In this document: piece by piece, positions 1-8,413 of the stretch | Numbering within the stretch: the stretch's first letter is position 1 | Layout: every line of letters starts with the position of its first letter | DNA from: CAYMCO01 sp964388955 | GTDB lineage: Bacteria; Chloroflexota; Anaerolineae; Anaerolineales; E44-bin32 | Direction of reading: 5' to 3' | DNA: 64,000 nt | NCBI GenBank assembly: GCA_964388955.1 | Contig: CAYMCO010000022.1 | Span: 22,813-86,812 of the forward strand | The notes under the pieces: generated by a model | The model's database searches: none | The model's input: only the letters and a program-made list of their open reading frames with translations | Told to the model about the DNA's origin: nothing | Translations under genes and position numbers: made by a program

Positions 1-1
1 C

Positions 2-439
2 AAGAAGATCGATGCCGGGGCGCAGTTCATCCAGACCCAGTTGATCTTCAACGTCGATCGCTTCCGCGCATTCATGGCTCGGGTGCGAGAGCTGGGGCTG
101 CACGAGAGTGTGTATATCTTGGCAGGGGTTGGGCCATTGAAGTCCGAACGGCAAGCCCACTTCATGGCCACCGAGGTGCCAGGAATGGAGGTGCCCCCTG
201 AAATTGTGCGCCGGATGGAGCGGACCCCCAAGGCGGCGCAACCTGAAGAGGGCATTCGAATTTGCTGCGAGATCATTGAACAGGTTCGCGAGATTCCTGG
301 CGTGGCTGGGGTGCACATCATGCCCGTACATTGGGCAGACGCCGTGCCGGAGATTGTCAAACGGTCAGGTCTGGATGCGCTGCGGAGGGAGCGCGGACGA
401 CCGGCGCGTTCGGAAGACGCCGGCGTCGGCGCGGCATGA
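2..439 (+). CDS. metF: Methylenetetrahydrofolate reductase, C-terminal part (cut by window edge)
   Basis: The reading frame is open from base 2, so the gene begins outside the window and about 145 C-terminal residues are visible. DAGAQFIQTQ followed by a FNVDRF stretch and an ILAGVGPL strand is the typical second half of the MetF TIM barrel, where flavin and folate bind. The enzyme interconverts methylene-THF and methyl-THF. Next to a large corrinoid methyltransferase cluster it could oxidise methyl-THF formed from methylated amines, but this is inference because the rest of the locus lies outside the window. The last 20 residues are Arg/Ala-rich and carry no conserved motif. The gene converges on tadG with only 27 bp between the stops. 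Confidence 0.8.
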   Translation, partial: KKIDAGAQFIQTQLIFNVDRFRAFMARVRELGLHESVYILAGVGPLKSERQAHFMATEVPGMEVPPEIVRRMERTPKAAQPEEGIRICCEIIEQVREIPGVAGVHIMPVHWADAVPEIVKRSGLDALRRERGRPARSEDAGVGAA

Positions 440-466
440 ACTTCCGCCTCCTCCGCTTCCCCGCGT

Positions 467-2347
467 TCATTGAGTGAGACGGACGAATATCGCTTTGGCA
501 ATCCACTCGAATATCTGCTGTAATTCTTCGGATGTGGGGGCGTGATAGGCTTGGCCTCCGGTGCCTTCCGAAATACGCCTCAGCAGATCCATGCCGGTGA
601 AGTACTCGGTCCCAGGTCCATACACCGCCGAAGCATCGAAGGTTGCCGTGTCCAGGTCTTGCCCCAGGCCGATCGTGAAGATGGCGACGTTCTGATTGCG
701 CGCCTGGTCGATCTGCGCGTCGATATAGGCGAGCGTCTGCGCACACGGCTGGTCCGTACTGCAGGCATATCCGAAGCTGGTCGGCGTGGTGTAAGGGTAG
801 TCGTAGTAGTTGGGCCAGCCATCGGTCAGCAGCACCATGAAGTGGGAGGAATTGGCGCGCCCACCTCCAAGAATGCCCAGGCCCGTGCGCATCCCATCCC
901 CCAAGTTGGTACCCCCCTCGGCTGCGATGGAAGTGTACATCGTGTTCTGCAGCTCTTCGTAGTTCAAGGTGAGATCGTGCAGGAGGTAGGCGCTTTGATC
1001 AAACGTCGCCAGGCCCACCTGATCCTCGCGCGCTTGGCCGGGAAGCAGCCGGCTGTCCAGAATCGCCATGAAATCCTCGCTCGCCTCGAGCACATCCAGC
1101 ATCGGCTGTTCCATCAACTGCGCCATGGGCGGGTCGCTTGCCCCGATGGATGCGCCCGGCAAGATCGACGTGGCATCGTCCGAGGCGCAGGTCATCGGCC
1201 GATCCAGCCGACAGCCCTCATACCAATCCCACTTGTACCAAACCCACGGGCCGCGCACTTCCGGGCAGCTCTTCACCTGGATATCGTCGACCGCGAAGCC
1301 CCTTGCCAGGGAGGCGTCGAGGCGCAGGCCGATCTGGAGCCCGGCCACGCCATCCGCCGCAGCGGGGAGCAGAACCGCAAACTGGGCCCATGTGCTGCCC
1401 AGCTCGTCGCCGCTGACCTCCATGATCTGATTCCAGCCCACATCCGAGCTGGGGCGCCACACCACCTGCAGCAGGTCCCCGCTGGCCATATTCAGATCCT
1501 TCGCCCAGAAGAACATCGAGACATCCGACCAACCTGTGCCATCGACCGTGCGATTCAGGAAACCCTGAGTCCCTCCATCGGCCTGGATCTCCACCGATTG
1601 GGCGCCGCTGTGGCCGCTGGAGGTGTGCAGGGTCACCTCACTATTGATCGTCCATCCGGCCGCCTCAAGATCGGATTCGGTGGTGTATGAGTCGAAATCA
1701 TCCTGGAAGAACATGGTGCACGGCTCGTAGCGGTTCTGACAGGCGTAGCCGTCCGCGGGCCGGTACAGACTGCAGGTGTCAAACTTCATTGAGCCGGATT
1801 TATCCAGCACCAGCGCCACGTCAAAAGTGTCCGAGCGCTCCGCCGTCCCCGGTGTTCCCACTTCCACTGTGTCGAAGCCCAGTAGACTCATGAAGGCCAC
1901 AGGGACCGTTTGACGGGCGTTTACCCCCACCTGATAGTGGACATTCTCGTGTTGGGCGGGGATGACCAGGCTTGCGGAAGTGCAGTCGCTGGGAGATTGG
2001 ATACCATCTGCCAGCGAGTCGATGCGGAACTCGCCGGGGTCCCCTCCCGGCGCGTCGGGCTCAGGGGGAAAGACGATCTCGAAGGAGAAGTCGGGGCCGG
2101 CTTCATATCCGTTGGTGCGCAGATACTCCACGGCGCGCACACAGGCAGCGCGCACATTGGGAAGCTCATATCCGGCAGCCAGCGAGGCGGCGTCCACGGC
2201 CTGCCCCAGCCATATCCTGTGCAGGTACAGCACGCCTGTGTCAATCGCAAAGCCGACGAAGCCGACGATTCCCACAAAGGCAAAAGCGACGATCATCATG
2301 CTTTGACCGCGGGAACCAATCTTTCGGAGCCGCTTCAACCCTCGCAT
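467..2347 (-). CDS. TadG-like pilus assembly protein with von Willebrand A domain
   Basis: About 626 residues. The N-terminus has the Tad pattern: a basic segment, GQSMM, then one hydrophobic helix (about residues 16-40) as in TadE/TadG pseudopilins. A VWA domain follows with the metal-site motif DKSGS near residue 180, GGTNLGDG and LLTDG. Between the first VWA strand and the rest lies an insert of about 165 residues with the look of a beta-sandwich carbohydrate-binding or MAM-like module (DDFDSY at its start, AVDDIQVKSC at its end). The ATG at 2347 was chosen over the upstream GTG at 2392 because AAAGG lies five to eight bases ahead. It is the last gene of the tadE-tadE-tadG set. Likely role: anchored surface subunit or adhesin of a Flp/Tad pilus. 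Confidence 0.8.
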   Translation of the reverse strand: MRGLKRLRKIGSRGQSMMIVAFAFVGIVGFVGFAIDTGVLYLHRIWLGQAVDAASLAAGYELPNVRAACVRAVEYLRTNGYEAGPDFSFEIVFPPEPDAPGGDPGEFRIDSLADGIQSPSDCTSASLVIPAQHENVHYQVGVNARQTVPVAFMSLLGFDTVEVGTPGTAERSDTFDVALVLDKSGSMKFDTCSLYRPADGYACQNRYEPCTMFFQDDFDSYTTESDLEAAGWTINSEVTLHTSSGHSGAQSVEIQADGGTQGFLNRTVDGTGWSDVSMFFWAKDLNMASGDLLQVVWRPSSDVGWNQIMEVSGDELGSTWAQFAVLLPAAADGVAGLQIGLRLDASLARGFAVDDIQVKSCPEVRGPWVWYKWDWYEGCRLDRPMTCASDDATSILPGASIGASDPPMAQLMEQPMLDVLEASEDFMAILDSRLLPGQAREDQVGLATFDQSAYLLHDLTLNYEELQNTMYTSIAAEGGTNLGDGMRTGLGILGGGRANSSHFMVLLTDGWPNYYDYPYTTPTSFGYACSTDQPCAQTLAYIDAQIDQARNQNVAIFTIGLGQDLDTATFDASAVYGPGTEYFTGMDLLRRISEGTGGQAYHAPTSEELQQIFEWIAKAIFVRLTQ

Positions 2348-2478
2348 ATGCTTACCTTTGCCCACGCCTCGCCACCTCTTCTTCCTCCCCACCCATCAGG
2401 TTGGAACACGCTGTCGCCAATCGGACCGCTCGCACCCACCCACAGCCCACCCGTGCGCCTGATTCTCCTCGAACCACG

Positions 2479-3102
2479 CTAACCCCACGGGCTGCGCCGG
2501 AACAGAACCCGCATCACGCTCCGCCCCGTGACCGGGATCACCGGGGGGATATAGTCCGCCGAGAAAATCGTGTTCAGCACGAGATCATGAAGGTAGAAAG
2601 CCTCCACGACGACGACATCATTCCGGCAGCCCAGAGGCTCTTCACACAGCTCCGGATCGTTGTTGAAGGCAATATTCTCCTGCCGCACGGTCGTGAGATC
2701 CAGGGCCGACCCACCACAAGGGCTCTCCAAGCAGATCTGGGAAGTGACATCCAGGTCACCAAGCTTATAGGTCTCAACGACCTGATAGCTGCCATCGGGA
2801 TCTACATCTATTTCACTCACCAGGATGGTGGCATTGGCATTCGCGCCATACAGGCGGACGTTCAGGGCGTTCATCGCCAGTTGAGTCACATCGGCGATAT
2901 CCTGCGTGGGTAGATGTAGACCACGCGAGCCAAAACGAGCTCCCTCTCTGGCGGCGGTCGCCACCGTCACATAGCTGTGGACCCACCAGCCCACCTCTGC
3001 CATGGCGGTAAAGATCAACAGCAGAATGGGCAGCAGCAGAGTGATCTCGGCCATTGACTGGCCGCGGGCTTTCTTGGATCGTGATTTCCGTCTTAGCGGC
3101 AT
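2479..3102 (-). CDS. TadE-family pseudopilin
   Basis: 207 residues: basic N-terminus, GQSMAEITLLLP processing-site motif, one transmembrane helix, then AAREGARFGSR, all diagnostic of the TadE domain. TadE proteins are minor pseudopilins cut by the prepilin peptidase TadV and needed for Tad pilus assembly. The C-terminal 130 residues form a periplasmic or surface beta-rich domain with a Cys pair region (CLESPCGG, CEEPLGC). A GGGGAGG ribosome site precedes the ATG. It sits 21 bp after the other tadE gene and 131 bp before tadG, all in one transcript. Confidence 0.85.
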   Translation of the reverse strand: MPLRRKSRSKKARGQSMAEITLLLPILLLIFTAMAEVGWWVHSYVTVATAAREGARFGSRGLHLPTQDIADVTQLAMNALNVRLYGANANATILVSEIDVDPDGSYQVVETYKLGDLDVTSQICLESPCGGSALDLTTVRQENIAFNNDPELCEEPLGCRNDVVVVEAFYLHDLVLNTIFSADYIPPVIPVTGRSVMRVLFRRSPWG

Positions 3103-3123
3103 CCTCGTACCTCCCCGGGTTGT

Positions 3124-3933
3124 TCACATCTGACAGGCGGAGCAGTTGGGATCGGGGTCGCATGGATCCAGGGGCGCCTGTCCCGAAAGCGGCTCCTGGG
3201 GGAGGAGCGTGCCGTCCCCCTCGAAGTACCCATCGCCATCGGTGTCGGGATTGCTCGGGAGTGTGCCGTGAACATCTCGCTCGTCGGAATCGCTCCACCC
3301 ATCTCCGTCTGTGTCGAGCGGTGGGAGCGGCGGAGCCGGCGGCACCTCGGGGGGCGTGTCCGGCCCACCCCCTTCCCAGGGCTCATTGACCATCTGGGTG
3401 GTGCCCGTCACCCGGATAGTCGGCAGCAGTGCCGCCATAAGCGGGTTGACTACCGGATGGTTGTAGATCACCATGACCTCCACCTTGGTGCGCGCCACCC
3501 CCGGATTGTCGAGCTGCGGCTCCGCCCCAAAGGAAGGGCTGCCGCGCACCTGGACTCCGAGAAAGAATGGTTTGGTGATGTCGGTCTGATCATCCTCGAC
3601 CAAGAGCCCTTGACGCGCCATGCCCCGGGCGATGTACGTGATCCAGTCCAGCCTGCAGGTGAGATATTCATCGGGCAAGGTGTAGGGAGCACCAGTCTCC
3701 GGATGGCCCAGGGCTTCGCAAGACCCTTCACCGTCGCTGATCCAGAGGGGGGGATTGCCGGTAACTGCGAAGCGCGCCGCCTCGCGGGCCGCATATTGCA
3801 CCGCCAGATAGGAATGCATCCAGCGGGCGACTTCGATTAGTCCGAGCAGGATCATCAGCAGCAGGGGGAACGTCATGCCGAATTCCACCATGCTCTGGCC
3901 TGCCCCTCGGCCCCGATCGAGTGTACCTCTCAT
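3124..3933 (-). CDS. TadE-family pseudopilin with C-terminal calcium-type DxDGDG repeats
   Basis: 269 residues. Residues about 10-60 carry the TadE signature (GAGQSMVEFGMTFP, helix, AAREAARFAVTG). After a Pro-rich linker (PPEVPPAPPLPPLD) the tail has two thrombospondin type-3-like acidic repeats, DTDGDGWSDSDERD and NPDTDGDGYFEGDG, then a Cys-rich end (CDPDPNCSACQM). TSP3 repeats bind calcium and are common on surface proteins but unusual on a TadE subunit. GGGGAG precedes the ATG. This is the first gene downstream of the c-di-GMP riboswitch, so the three Tad genes are probably switched together. Confidence 0.82.
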   Translation of the reverse strand: MRGTLDRGRGAGQSMVEFGMTFPLLLMILLGLIEVARWMHSYLAVQYAAREAARFAVTGNPPLWISDGEGSCEALGHPETGAPYTLPDEYLTCRLDWITYIARGMARQGLLVEDDQTDITKPFFLGVQVRGSPSFGAEPQLDNPGVARTKVEVMVIYNHPVVNPLMAALLPTIRVTGTTQMVNEPWEGGGPDTPPEVPPAPPLPPLDTDGDGWSDSDERDVHGTLPSNPDTDGDGYFEGDGTLLPQEPLSGQAPLDPCDPDPNCSACQM

Positions 3934-3978
3934 CCCACTCCCCTTCGCTCCCTCCGGCTCATGGGTGGAGCGATGTCT

Positions 3979-4029
3979 TAAAACAGAAGCCCGTGGCGCT
4001 GGACTTCGACAGCCAGGCCACGAGCGGCT
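3979..4029 (-). terminator. Riboswitch expression platform: intrinsic terminator ahead of tadE
   Basis: On the minus strand a strong hairpin pairs AGCC with GGCT, CGTGGC with GCCACG, and CTGG with CCAG (stem 4029 to 3988). It is followed by TCTGTTTT (U run at 3983-3980). It lies between the c-di-GMP aptamer and the first tadE start codon, which is the usual place for transcription attenuation. Confidence 0.7.
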
Positions 4030-4054
4030 TTCATTCCTTTCGGAGGATGGTCCG

Positions 4055-4165
4055 TTCGTTTCGGTAGCTGGCTATCATGGCTGAGTATCTCAGCTGTAGA
4101 CCCTCTAGCTTTGCGCCGTCACCTTTCGGTGACTCTGCCATTTCGACGAAATGTGCACCGGTGAC
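4055..4165 (-). ncRNA. Cyclic di-GMP-I riboswitch (GEMM family)
   Basis: On the minus strand the GEMM core elements appear in order: GGCAGA; the P2 hairpin GTCACC-GAAA-GGTGAC with a GAAA tetraloop; GGCGCAAAGC (consensus GACGCAAAGC); CTAGAGGGTCT; a P3 hairpin CTGAG-ATA-CTCAG; and CATGATAGCCAGCTACCG. This matches the clostridial style of c-di-GMP-I aptamers recalled from the family. The outer P1 can form from TTTCGT and ACGAAA on either side. A Rho-independent terminator follows, then the Tad genes. c-di-GMP controls surface attachment, so the target fits. The 5' boundary is approximate, and a GEMM-Ib (cGAMP) specificity cannot be excluded by eye. Confidence 0.82.
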
Positions 4166-4450
4166 GGCCATGTGCGCCGCCGCCGCCAAGGATGTAAGTA
4201 TTTTGTAAGGTCGTTATTAGCTTATCACCCGCCCCGAGGGCTCTCAATGGGCCCACGGTACCACGGGAAGGCTCGGAAAGCGTGACTTTCAGGCTACTCA
4301 GTGCCGGGAGCCCGCTGCAATCCGGAAGGGAGCACATGCAGCGCAGATCTACGGCTGACGGGCATGATTTCGGACACGATTCCTCCTCCAGGAGATGATC
4401 GGGGTGCGAATCCCTTCGCTGCCCAGGCGAAGCCACGGCGTTACGGGTAA
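4166..4450. other. Non-coding leader upstream of the Tad riboswitch
   Basis: No credible gene. An open frame at 4119-4436 on the minus strand overlaps the riboswitch and has no recognisable domain. An AT-rich patch at about 4195-4235 is the likely promoter region for the riboswitch transcript, but no clean -35/-10 pair could be assigned. Confidence 0.4.
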
Positions 4451-4495
4451 CGGGGCCCCGTCCGCTCGCCTCGGTGGGGAGCGGACTGGGCCCCG
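4451..4495 (-). terminator. Hairpin after the saccharopine-dehydrogenase-like gene
   Basis: 17-bp arms (4451-4467 and 4479-4495) pair with a single mismatch around an 11-nt loop, starting 27 bp beyond the stop at 4522. There is no long U run, so it may be a weak terminator or an mRNA 3'-end stabiliser. Confidence 0.55.
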
Positions 4496-4521
4496 AATTG
4501 GGCAGGTTTGAACTGTGCTGC

Positions 4522-5691
4522 CTAGGCCATGCGCGTCACGCCCACCTGGGTGACGATGTCATGCGCTGCCAGCTCTTCGAAGAAGGGCTCGGGATCCAGC
4601 GCCAGTTCGGGTGGGTGCACTCCCGGCGCTATGCGCCCCTCTCCCAGCCAGATGGCGGCTATCGCCGGCACGGTCCCTGTCGGGAGGGCCCCCTTGACCG
4701 TCAGAATCCCCAGCCGGTAGGTCACCGGTTCGCCATCCTTCGTCCCGCGCACCTCGGTCACGATCTCTTTGGTCCAGTTCGGGGGTTCGTTCGTAGGCGG
4801 AGAGAGCATATCCTCCAGCGAGTAGACGTGCTTTGCCAGCACCTTGTTCATCACCTCTTTGGGGACCACCCGCTGGCCACTCACATCCACAGGATCCTCA
4901 CTGTCGAAGCCAAAGTCCGCAATAACCCGGATCTTCTCTATGGTTTCCTCCGGCATACCCCAGTAGTCAATCTTGAAGAAGCACTCTTTGACGCCCTTAT
5001 CCTTAAAGGATACCGGCAGCGTGGCGACCTCGGAGTGCAGGGACAGGTGCATGGGCAGCAGCCCCACGGGAGGCGTGAACCAGTAGTCCTCGAACTCGCT
5101 GAGCGGCTCCTTGGCCACGAACTCCCCGTTTTCGAACACCATCGGCGACTGGCGGATCTCATCCAGAATGGTGACAGGGGCATAGGAAAAGCGCAGGTCG
5201 TCCGGCGGCGGGGGCTTGATGCCATCGTAGATGCGGATGCTGTCGATGGTATCCAGACGATCGGCCGCATAGCGCGCCTGCAGATTGGGACACCCTGGGG
5301 CCGAGCCAGTGCACAGCACGGCGCTCACCCCGGCGCTGGCGAACTGATCGTTCAGCTTGAGCTGTTCACGCGTGCCATAGAACAGCCCCCCCATATCTGT
5401 GTAGGGCACGCCTGCTTTCATGCAGGCGTCCATCACTTCCAAGTTGGTATAGTAGACGGTGGCGTTCAAGCAAGCATCCGCCCCCTTCAAGGCGCCCATC
5501 AACTGCTCTTCATCCTTGACATTGACTTGCCGAAAGGTCACCTTCGGGCTCTTGATGATCGAAGTGACAATCTCCGCGTTATCCACGTTGATATCCGCCA
5601 AGATCACCTCGTCCACTCGCGAATCCCCGGCCAGTTTCTGGACCGAGATGCAGCCCATGCGTCCGGCTCCGCCCAGTACTGTGATACGCAT
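4522..5691 (-). CDS. Saccharopine-dehydrogenase-like NAD(P) oxidoreductase (1)
   Basis: 389 residues. A Rossmann fold with the nucleotide-binding loop GGAGRMG at residues 8-14 and an acidic DINVDNAE after the second strand places it in the saccharopine dehydrogenase/carboxynorspermidine-dehydrogenase superfamily. Family members oxidise or form secondary amines of amino acids. The C-terminal two thirds (LFYGTREQ, GSAPGCPNLQAR, the PPELALDPE end) resemble the second such gene at 8414-9550, which also ends PPELAIDPD. AGGAGG lies seven bases ahead of the ATG. It is the last gene of a catabolic series with aminotransferase, cyclodeaminase-like and dehydrogenase genes; the true substrate is unknown. 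Confidence 0.8.
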   Translation of the reverse strand: MRITVLGGAGRMGCISVQKLAGDSRVDEVILADINVDNAEIVTSIIKSPKVTFRQVNVKDEEQLMGALKGADACLNATVYYTNLEVMDACMKAGVPYTDMGGLFYGTREQLKLNDQFASAGVSAVLCTGSAPGCPNLQARYAADRLDTIDSIRIYDGIKPPPPDDLRFSYAPVTILDEIRQSPMVFENGEFVAKEPLSEFEDYWFTPPVGLLPMHLSLHSEVATLPVSFKDKGVKECFFKIDYWGMPEETIEKIRVIADFGFDSEDPVDVSGQRVVPKEVMNKVLAKHVYSLEDMLSPPTNEPPNWTKEIVTEVRGTKDGEPVTYRLGILTVKGALPTGTVPAIAAIWLGEGRIAPGVHPPELALDPEPFFEELAAHDIVTQVGVTRMA

Positions 5692-5745
5692 ATTCGTCCT
5701 CCTAGATTGAGATAAATCTTACCGGAGCCGCGCGCCCCGGCACGT

Positions 5746-5758
5746 TCGCAAATTGCGA
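5746..5758. promoter_or_regulatory. Palindrome TCGCA-AAT-TGCGA upstream of dehydrogenase gene
   Basis: A 5-N3-5 palindrome with an AT-rich centre, 55 bp upstream of the 5691 start. It has the same architecture as the TACGA-N3-TCGTA sites in this window but different arms. No good -35/-10 pair is adjacent, so a regulatory role is only suggested. Confidence 0.35.
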
Positions 5759-5962
5759 TCGCTCACACAGCGCGGCCCGCCGCGCTCCCTGAACGTCTTT
5801 GATTCCACACCAACACTGCGCAACCGTTCATATGATGGATCCGGGCGGCAGGGGCACGCATCCTCCCGGCCCTATGTCTCTTCTCCAAGACTTTTCCGGT
5901 ACTACCGGCAGCAGCCGGAGCTGACGGCCGCGCCGGCACCGCCGCCTCCGCTTCGAGCCTGC

Positions 5963-7270
5963 TCAGCGCTTGGCCTCCTTGACGGCGTCCTCCAGCGCAT
6001 TGAGGGTGTCGGCGACATCGGCCTCACTCAGGGAATAGGAGAGGAACCAGGGCTCCCGACCATCCGCCTCCGGGAAGAAGCCACGCTCGATCAGGCCCAT
6101 GGCGACTTTCTCATATAGTTCGGTGTCCGTCTGCATATAGGATCGCAGATCGGTGGGGGCTTCATCGGTGCCCAACACAAAGCCGAACATCGGCGGCGGG
6201 CCCTGGAACGCATGCGGAATCCCGGCCTCGCTCAGAACCTCGCCGATGCCGCTCTTCAGCAATTGGCCGCGCTCGTTGATGGTCTGGATGATCGGTTCAC
6301 TTTCGAGCAACTCCAGCGTCGCCGATGCCGCGGCGGTGCCGACCGCGTGCCCCGTGTAGCTGCCCCCCATCGCCACCTTGCCCGGCTCGATGGTCATCAT
6401 GACTTCCTCCTTGCCCGCCACGGCGGCGATGGGGAAGCCGTTGCCCAGGGACTTGGCGTAGGTGACCAGGTCCGCCTGCATGCCGAAGTACTCCTGTGCG
6501 CCGCCGTTCGCCACCCGGAAGCCGGTCTTGACCTCGTCCATGATCATCACGATGCCGTACTCATCGCACAGCCCGCGGATGGCGTTCAAGAACTCCCGGG
6601 TCGGCATCAGGCTGGACACGTTGCCCAGGATGGGCTCCACGATGATGGCCGCGATTTCGCCCCAGCGGGCGCGCACGGTGCGCTCCAGCAGGTCCACATC
6701 GTTATAGAGGCACATGATCACATAGTCTGCGATGCCCCGGGGGATGCCGGAGCTCATGGCCACGGCGTTGGGGCTGCGCCTCGACCCGGCCCCTGCCATG
6801 GGTGTGCCAGCGGTGCTGAACAAATAGTAGTCGCACATGCCGTGGTACTGGCCCTCGAACTTGATGAATTTCTCCCGTCTGGTGTAGGCGCGCGCCACAC
6901 GCAGGGCATGCATCGTGGCCTCCGTCCCGGTGTTGGAGAGGCGCACCTTGTCCACATTGCACAGACGCCGCACGCGCTCGGCCACATCGATCTCCAGGGG
7001 GGTCGTCAGCGCGAACAGGTTGCCGTCCACCAGCGCATCCCGGATCCTGTCCAAAACGGGCGGATAGGCATGCCCCAGAATAACTGGCCCCCAGGCGTTG
7101 CGGTAATCGACATATTTCTTGCCATTCGCATCCCAGATATAGACGCCCTCCCCACGGGTGATCACCGGGGTGTCATCCCCCCAGTAGCGGAAGTTGGAGT
7201 TCACCCCATAGGCGATCGATTCCCTCGCCCGTTCGAACATTTCACGCATCTTGGTCTTCTCGGCACTCAT
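5963..7270 (-). CDS. Class III aminotransferase (glutamate-1-semialdehyde aminomutase-like)
   Basis: 435 residues, the usual size for PLP fold-type I class III enzymes. Visible motifs are the SNTGTEATMHALRVAR cofactor-phosphate loop, KFEGQYHGMCD, the IIVEPILGNV and IMDEVKTGFR strands with the PLP-ring Asp, and the Schiff-base Lys in YAKSLGNGFP. The frame extends to 7321, but the ATG at 7270 (MSAEK) has AAGGAG seven bases upstream and is preferred. It differs from hemL by context: it lies with an ornithine-cyclodeaminase-like enzyme and two saccharopine-dehydrogenase-like genes, so a catabolic omega- or beta-amino-acid aminotransferase is more likely than tetrapyrrole synthesis. Substrate unknown. 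Confidence 0.82.
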   Translation of the reverse strand: MSAEKTKMREMFERARESIAYGVNSNFRYWGDDTPVITRGEGVYIWDANGKKYVDYRNAWGPVILGHAYPPVLDRIRDALVDGNLFALTTPLEIDVAERVRRLCNVDKVRLSNTGTEATMHALRVARAYTRREKFIKFEGQYHGMCDYYLFSTAGTPMAGAGSRRSPNAVAMSSGIPRGIADYVIMCLYNDVDLLERTVRARWGEIAAIIVEPILGNVSSLMPTREFLNAIRGLCDEYGIVMIMDEVKTGFRVANGGAQEYFGMQADLVTYAKSLGNGFPIAAVAGKEEVMMTIEPGKVAMGGSYTGHAVGTAAASATLELLESEPIIQTINERGQLLKSGIGEVLSEAGIPHAFQGPPPMFGFVLGTDEAPTDLRSYMQTDTELYEKVAMGLIERGFFPEADGREPWFLSYSLSEADVADTLNALEDAVKEAKR

Positions 7271-7381
7271 ATTTCTCTCCTTTTCATTTCGCCGGTCGCT
7301 GAGTCTGAGCCAGTCATCCACCCCTGCGGGCGCTTTTCACGCCTCCCGCGGCTTGCGACCATCCGTATTGCCCGATGCCCT

Positions 7382-8350
7382 TCAACCCAACTCCATTCCA
7401 AGCCCTTTCTCAACCGCCCGCCGGTAGACCGCGGGCAGAATGGCCGCGTACTCCCCCCAGATCCCCAGGCCGAGAAAGACGATGATCTCGTCCGGAGACT
7501 CCCGGCCCGGCGCCGCCCCTCCCACCACTTGGGCCCACTCAGCATGCACGTCCGATTCTCCGAAGCGCCCCGCCTCCGCCAGTTGGATCAGCTCGGGGGC
7601 GCGCGGGCGGAGGTATTTCCAGCGATCTACGATCACCTTGTCCGCTCGCGTGATCACATCCAGGGCTACCTCTTGGTAGGAGCCCAGTTTGGCCACGAAC
7701 GCCCCCGGTTTGAGCCAGGCGTGTTCGACCAGCGCCTGGTCACCCGTGGTCACGGTGATCACGATATCCGCATCTTCCACGGCGCGCCGTCGCTCTTCCA
7801 GCGGGACGGCCTGCACGTTCAAACCGAGCTTTGCGCTCATTTCCCGCGCATACGCCTGGGCGGCTTGCAGCCGGATATCCAGCACGTAGGCTCGCTGCAA
7901 GGAGAAACGTTGGCAGAGCGCCTCGAGATGCATATGCCCCTGCAGGCCGGCCCCGAAGACGGTCACGCATTTCGAATCCGGGTTGGCCAGGACAGCAGCC
8001 GTCGCCGTCGTGGAGGCGCCGGTCTTCAGGCCGGTGACCCAGCCAGCCTGCATCAGACACACGGGGAAGCCTGTCATCGCGTCGAAAAGCAGCACCATTG
8101 AATATGTGGTCGGTAGGTCATGTTCCTCGGGATTCCCCGGGAAAAAAGAGAAGGTCTTCACAAAGGCCAAATCCTCTCCCTGGAGATATCCGGAGAACGG
8201 TTTGATGAACCCGGCGTCGTCCACATTCATGTAGAACTTATCCCCTGCGACCTCACCGCGCGCGTCGGCCCGGATCCCCTGCTCCGCGAGGTCCACCGCT
8301 TCGGCGACGGTCAGTGTACGGCGCACGTCATCCTCGGTCAGAAAGATCAT
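7382..8350 (-). CDS. Ornithine cyclodeaminase/mu-crystallin family protein
   Basis: 322 residues. It shows GDKFYMN near residue 40, FVKTFSFFPGN, GFPVCLMQAGWVTGLKTGASTT, the dinucleotide loop VTVFGAGLQGHMHLEAL at about 128-144, and a conserved late GLGIWGEYAA. Family members are NAD(P)-dependent cyclodeaminases, alanine dehydrogenases or ketimine reductases acting on amino acids. The gene is followed by the aminotransferase (111 bp) and preceded by a saccharopine-dehydrogenase-like gene (63 bp), so the three are probably co-transcribed. Reduction or hydrolysis of an imine or ketimine intermediate is plausible; the substrate cannot be read from the sequence. Confidence 0.83.
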   Translation of the reverse strand: MIFLTEDDVRRTLTVAEAVDLAEQGIRADARGEVAGDKFYMNVDDAGFIKPFSGYLQGEDLAFVKTFSFFPGNPEEHDLPTTYSMVLLFDAMTGFPVCLMQAGWVTGLKTGASTTATAAVLANPDSKCVTVFGAGLQGHMHLEALCQRFSLQRAYVLDIRLQAAQAYAREMSAKLGLNVQAVPLEERRRAVEDADIVITVTTGDQALVEHAWLKPGAFVAKLGSYQEVALDVITRADKVIVDRWKYLRPRAPELIQLAEAGRFGESDVHAEWAQVVGGAAPGRESPDEIIVFLGLGIWGEYAAILPAVYRRAVEKGLGMELG

Positions 8351-8413
8351 CTCATCGCTCCTGAGCCCACCACCCTGAGTTCTCGAGCCAAATCGGCGGG
8401 GTACGGTTCCGGA

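Noticed and set aside
4119..4436. Minus-strand 105-codon frame
   Set aside because: It overlaps the riboswitch and has no homology or ribosome site.
6212..8101. 629-codon plus-strand open frame
   Set aside because: It is antisense to the aminotransferase and cyclodeaminase-like genes, both of which have clear motifs.
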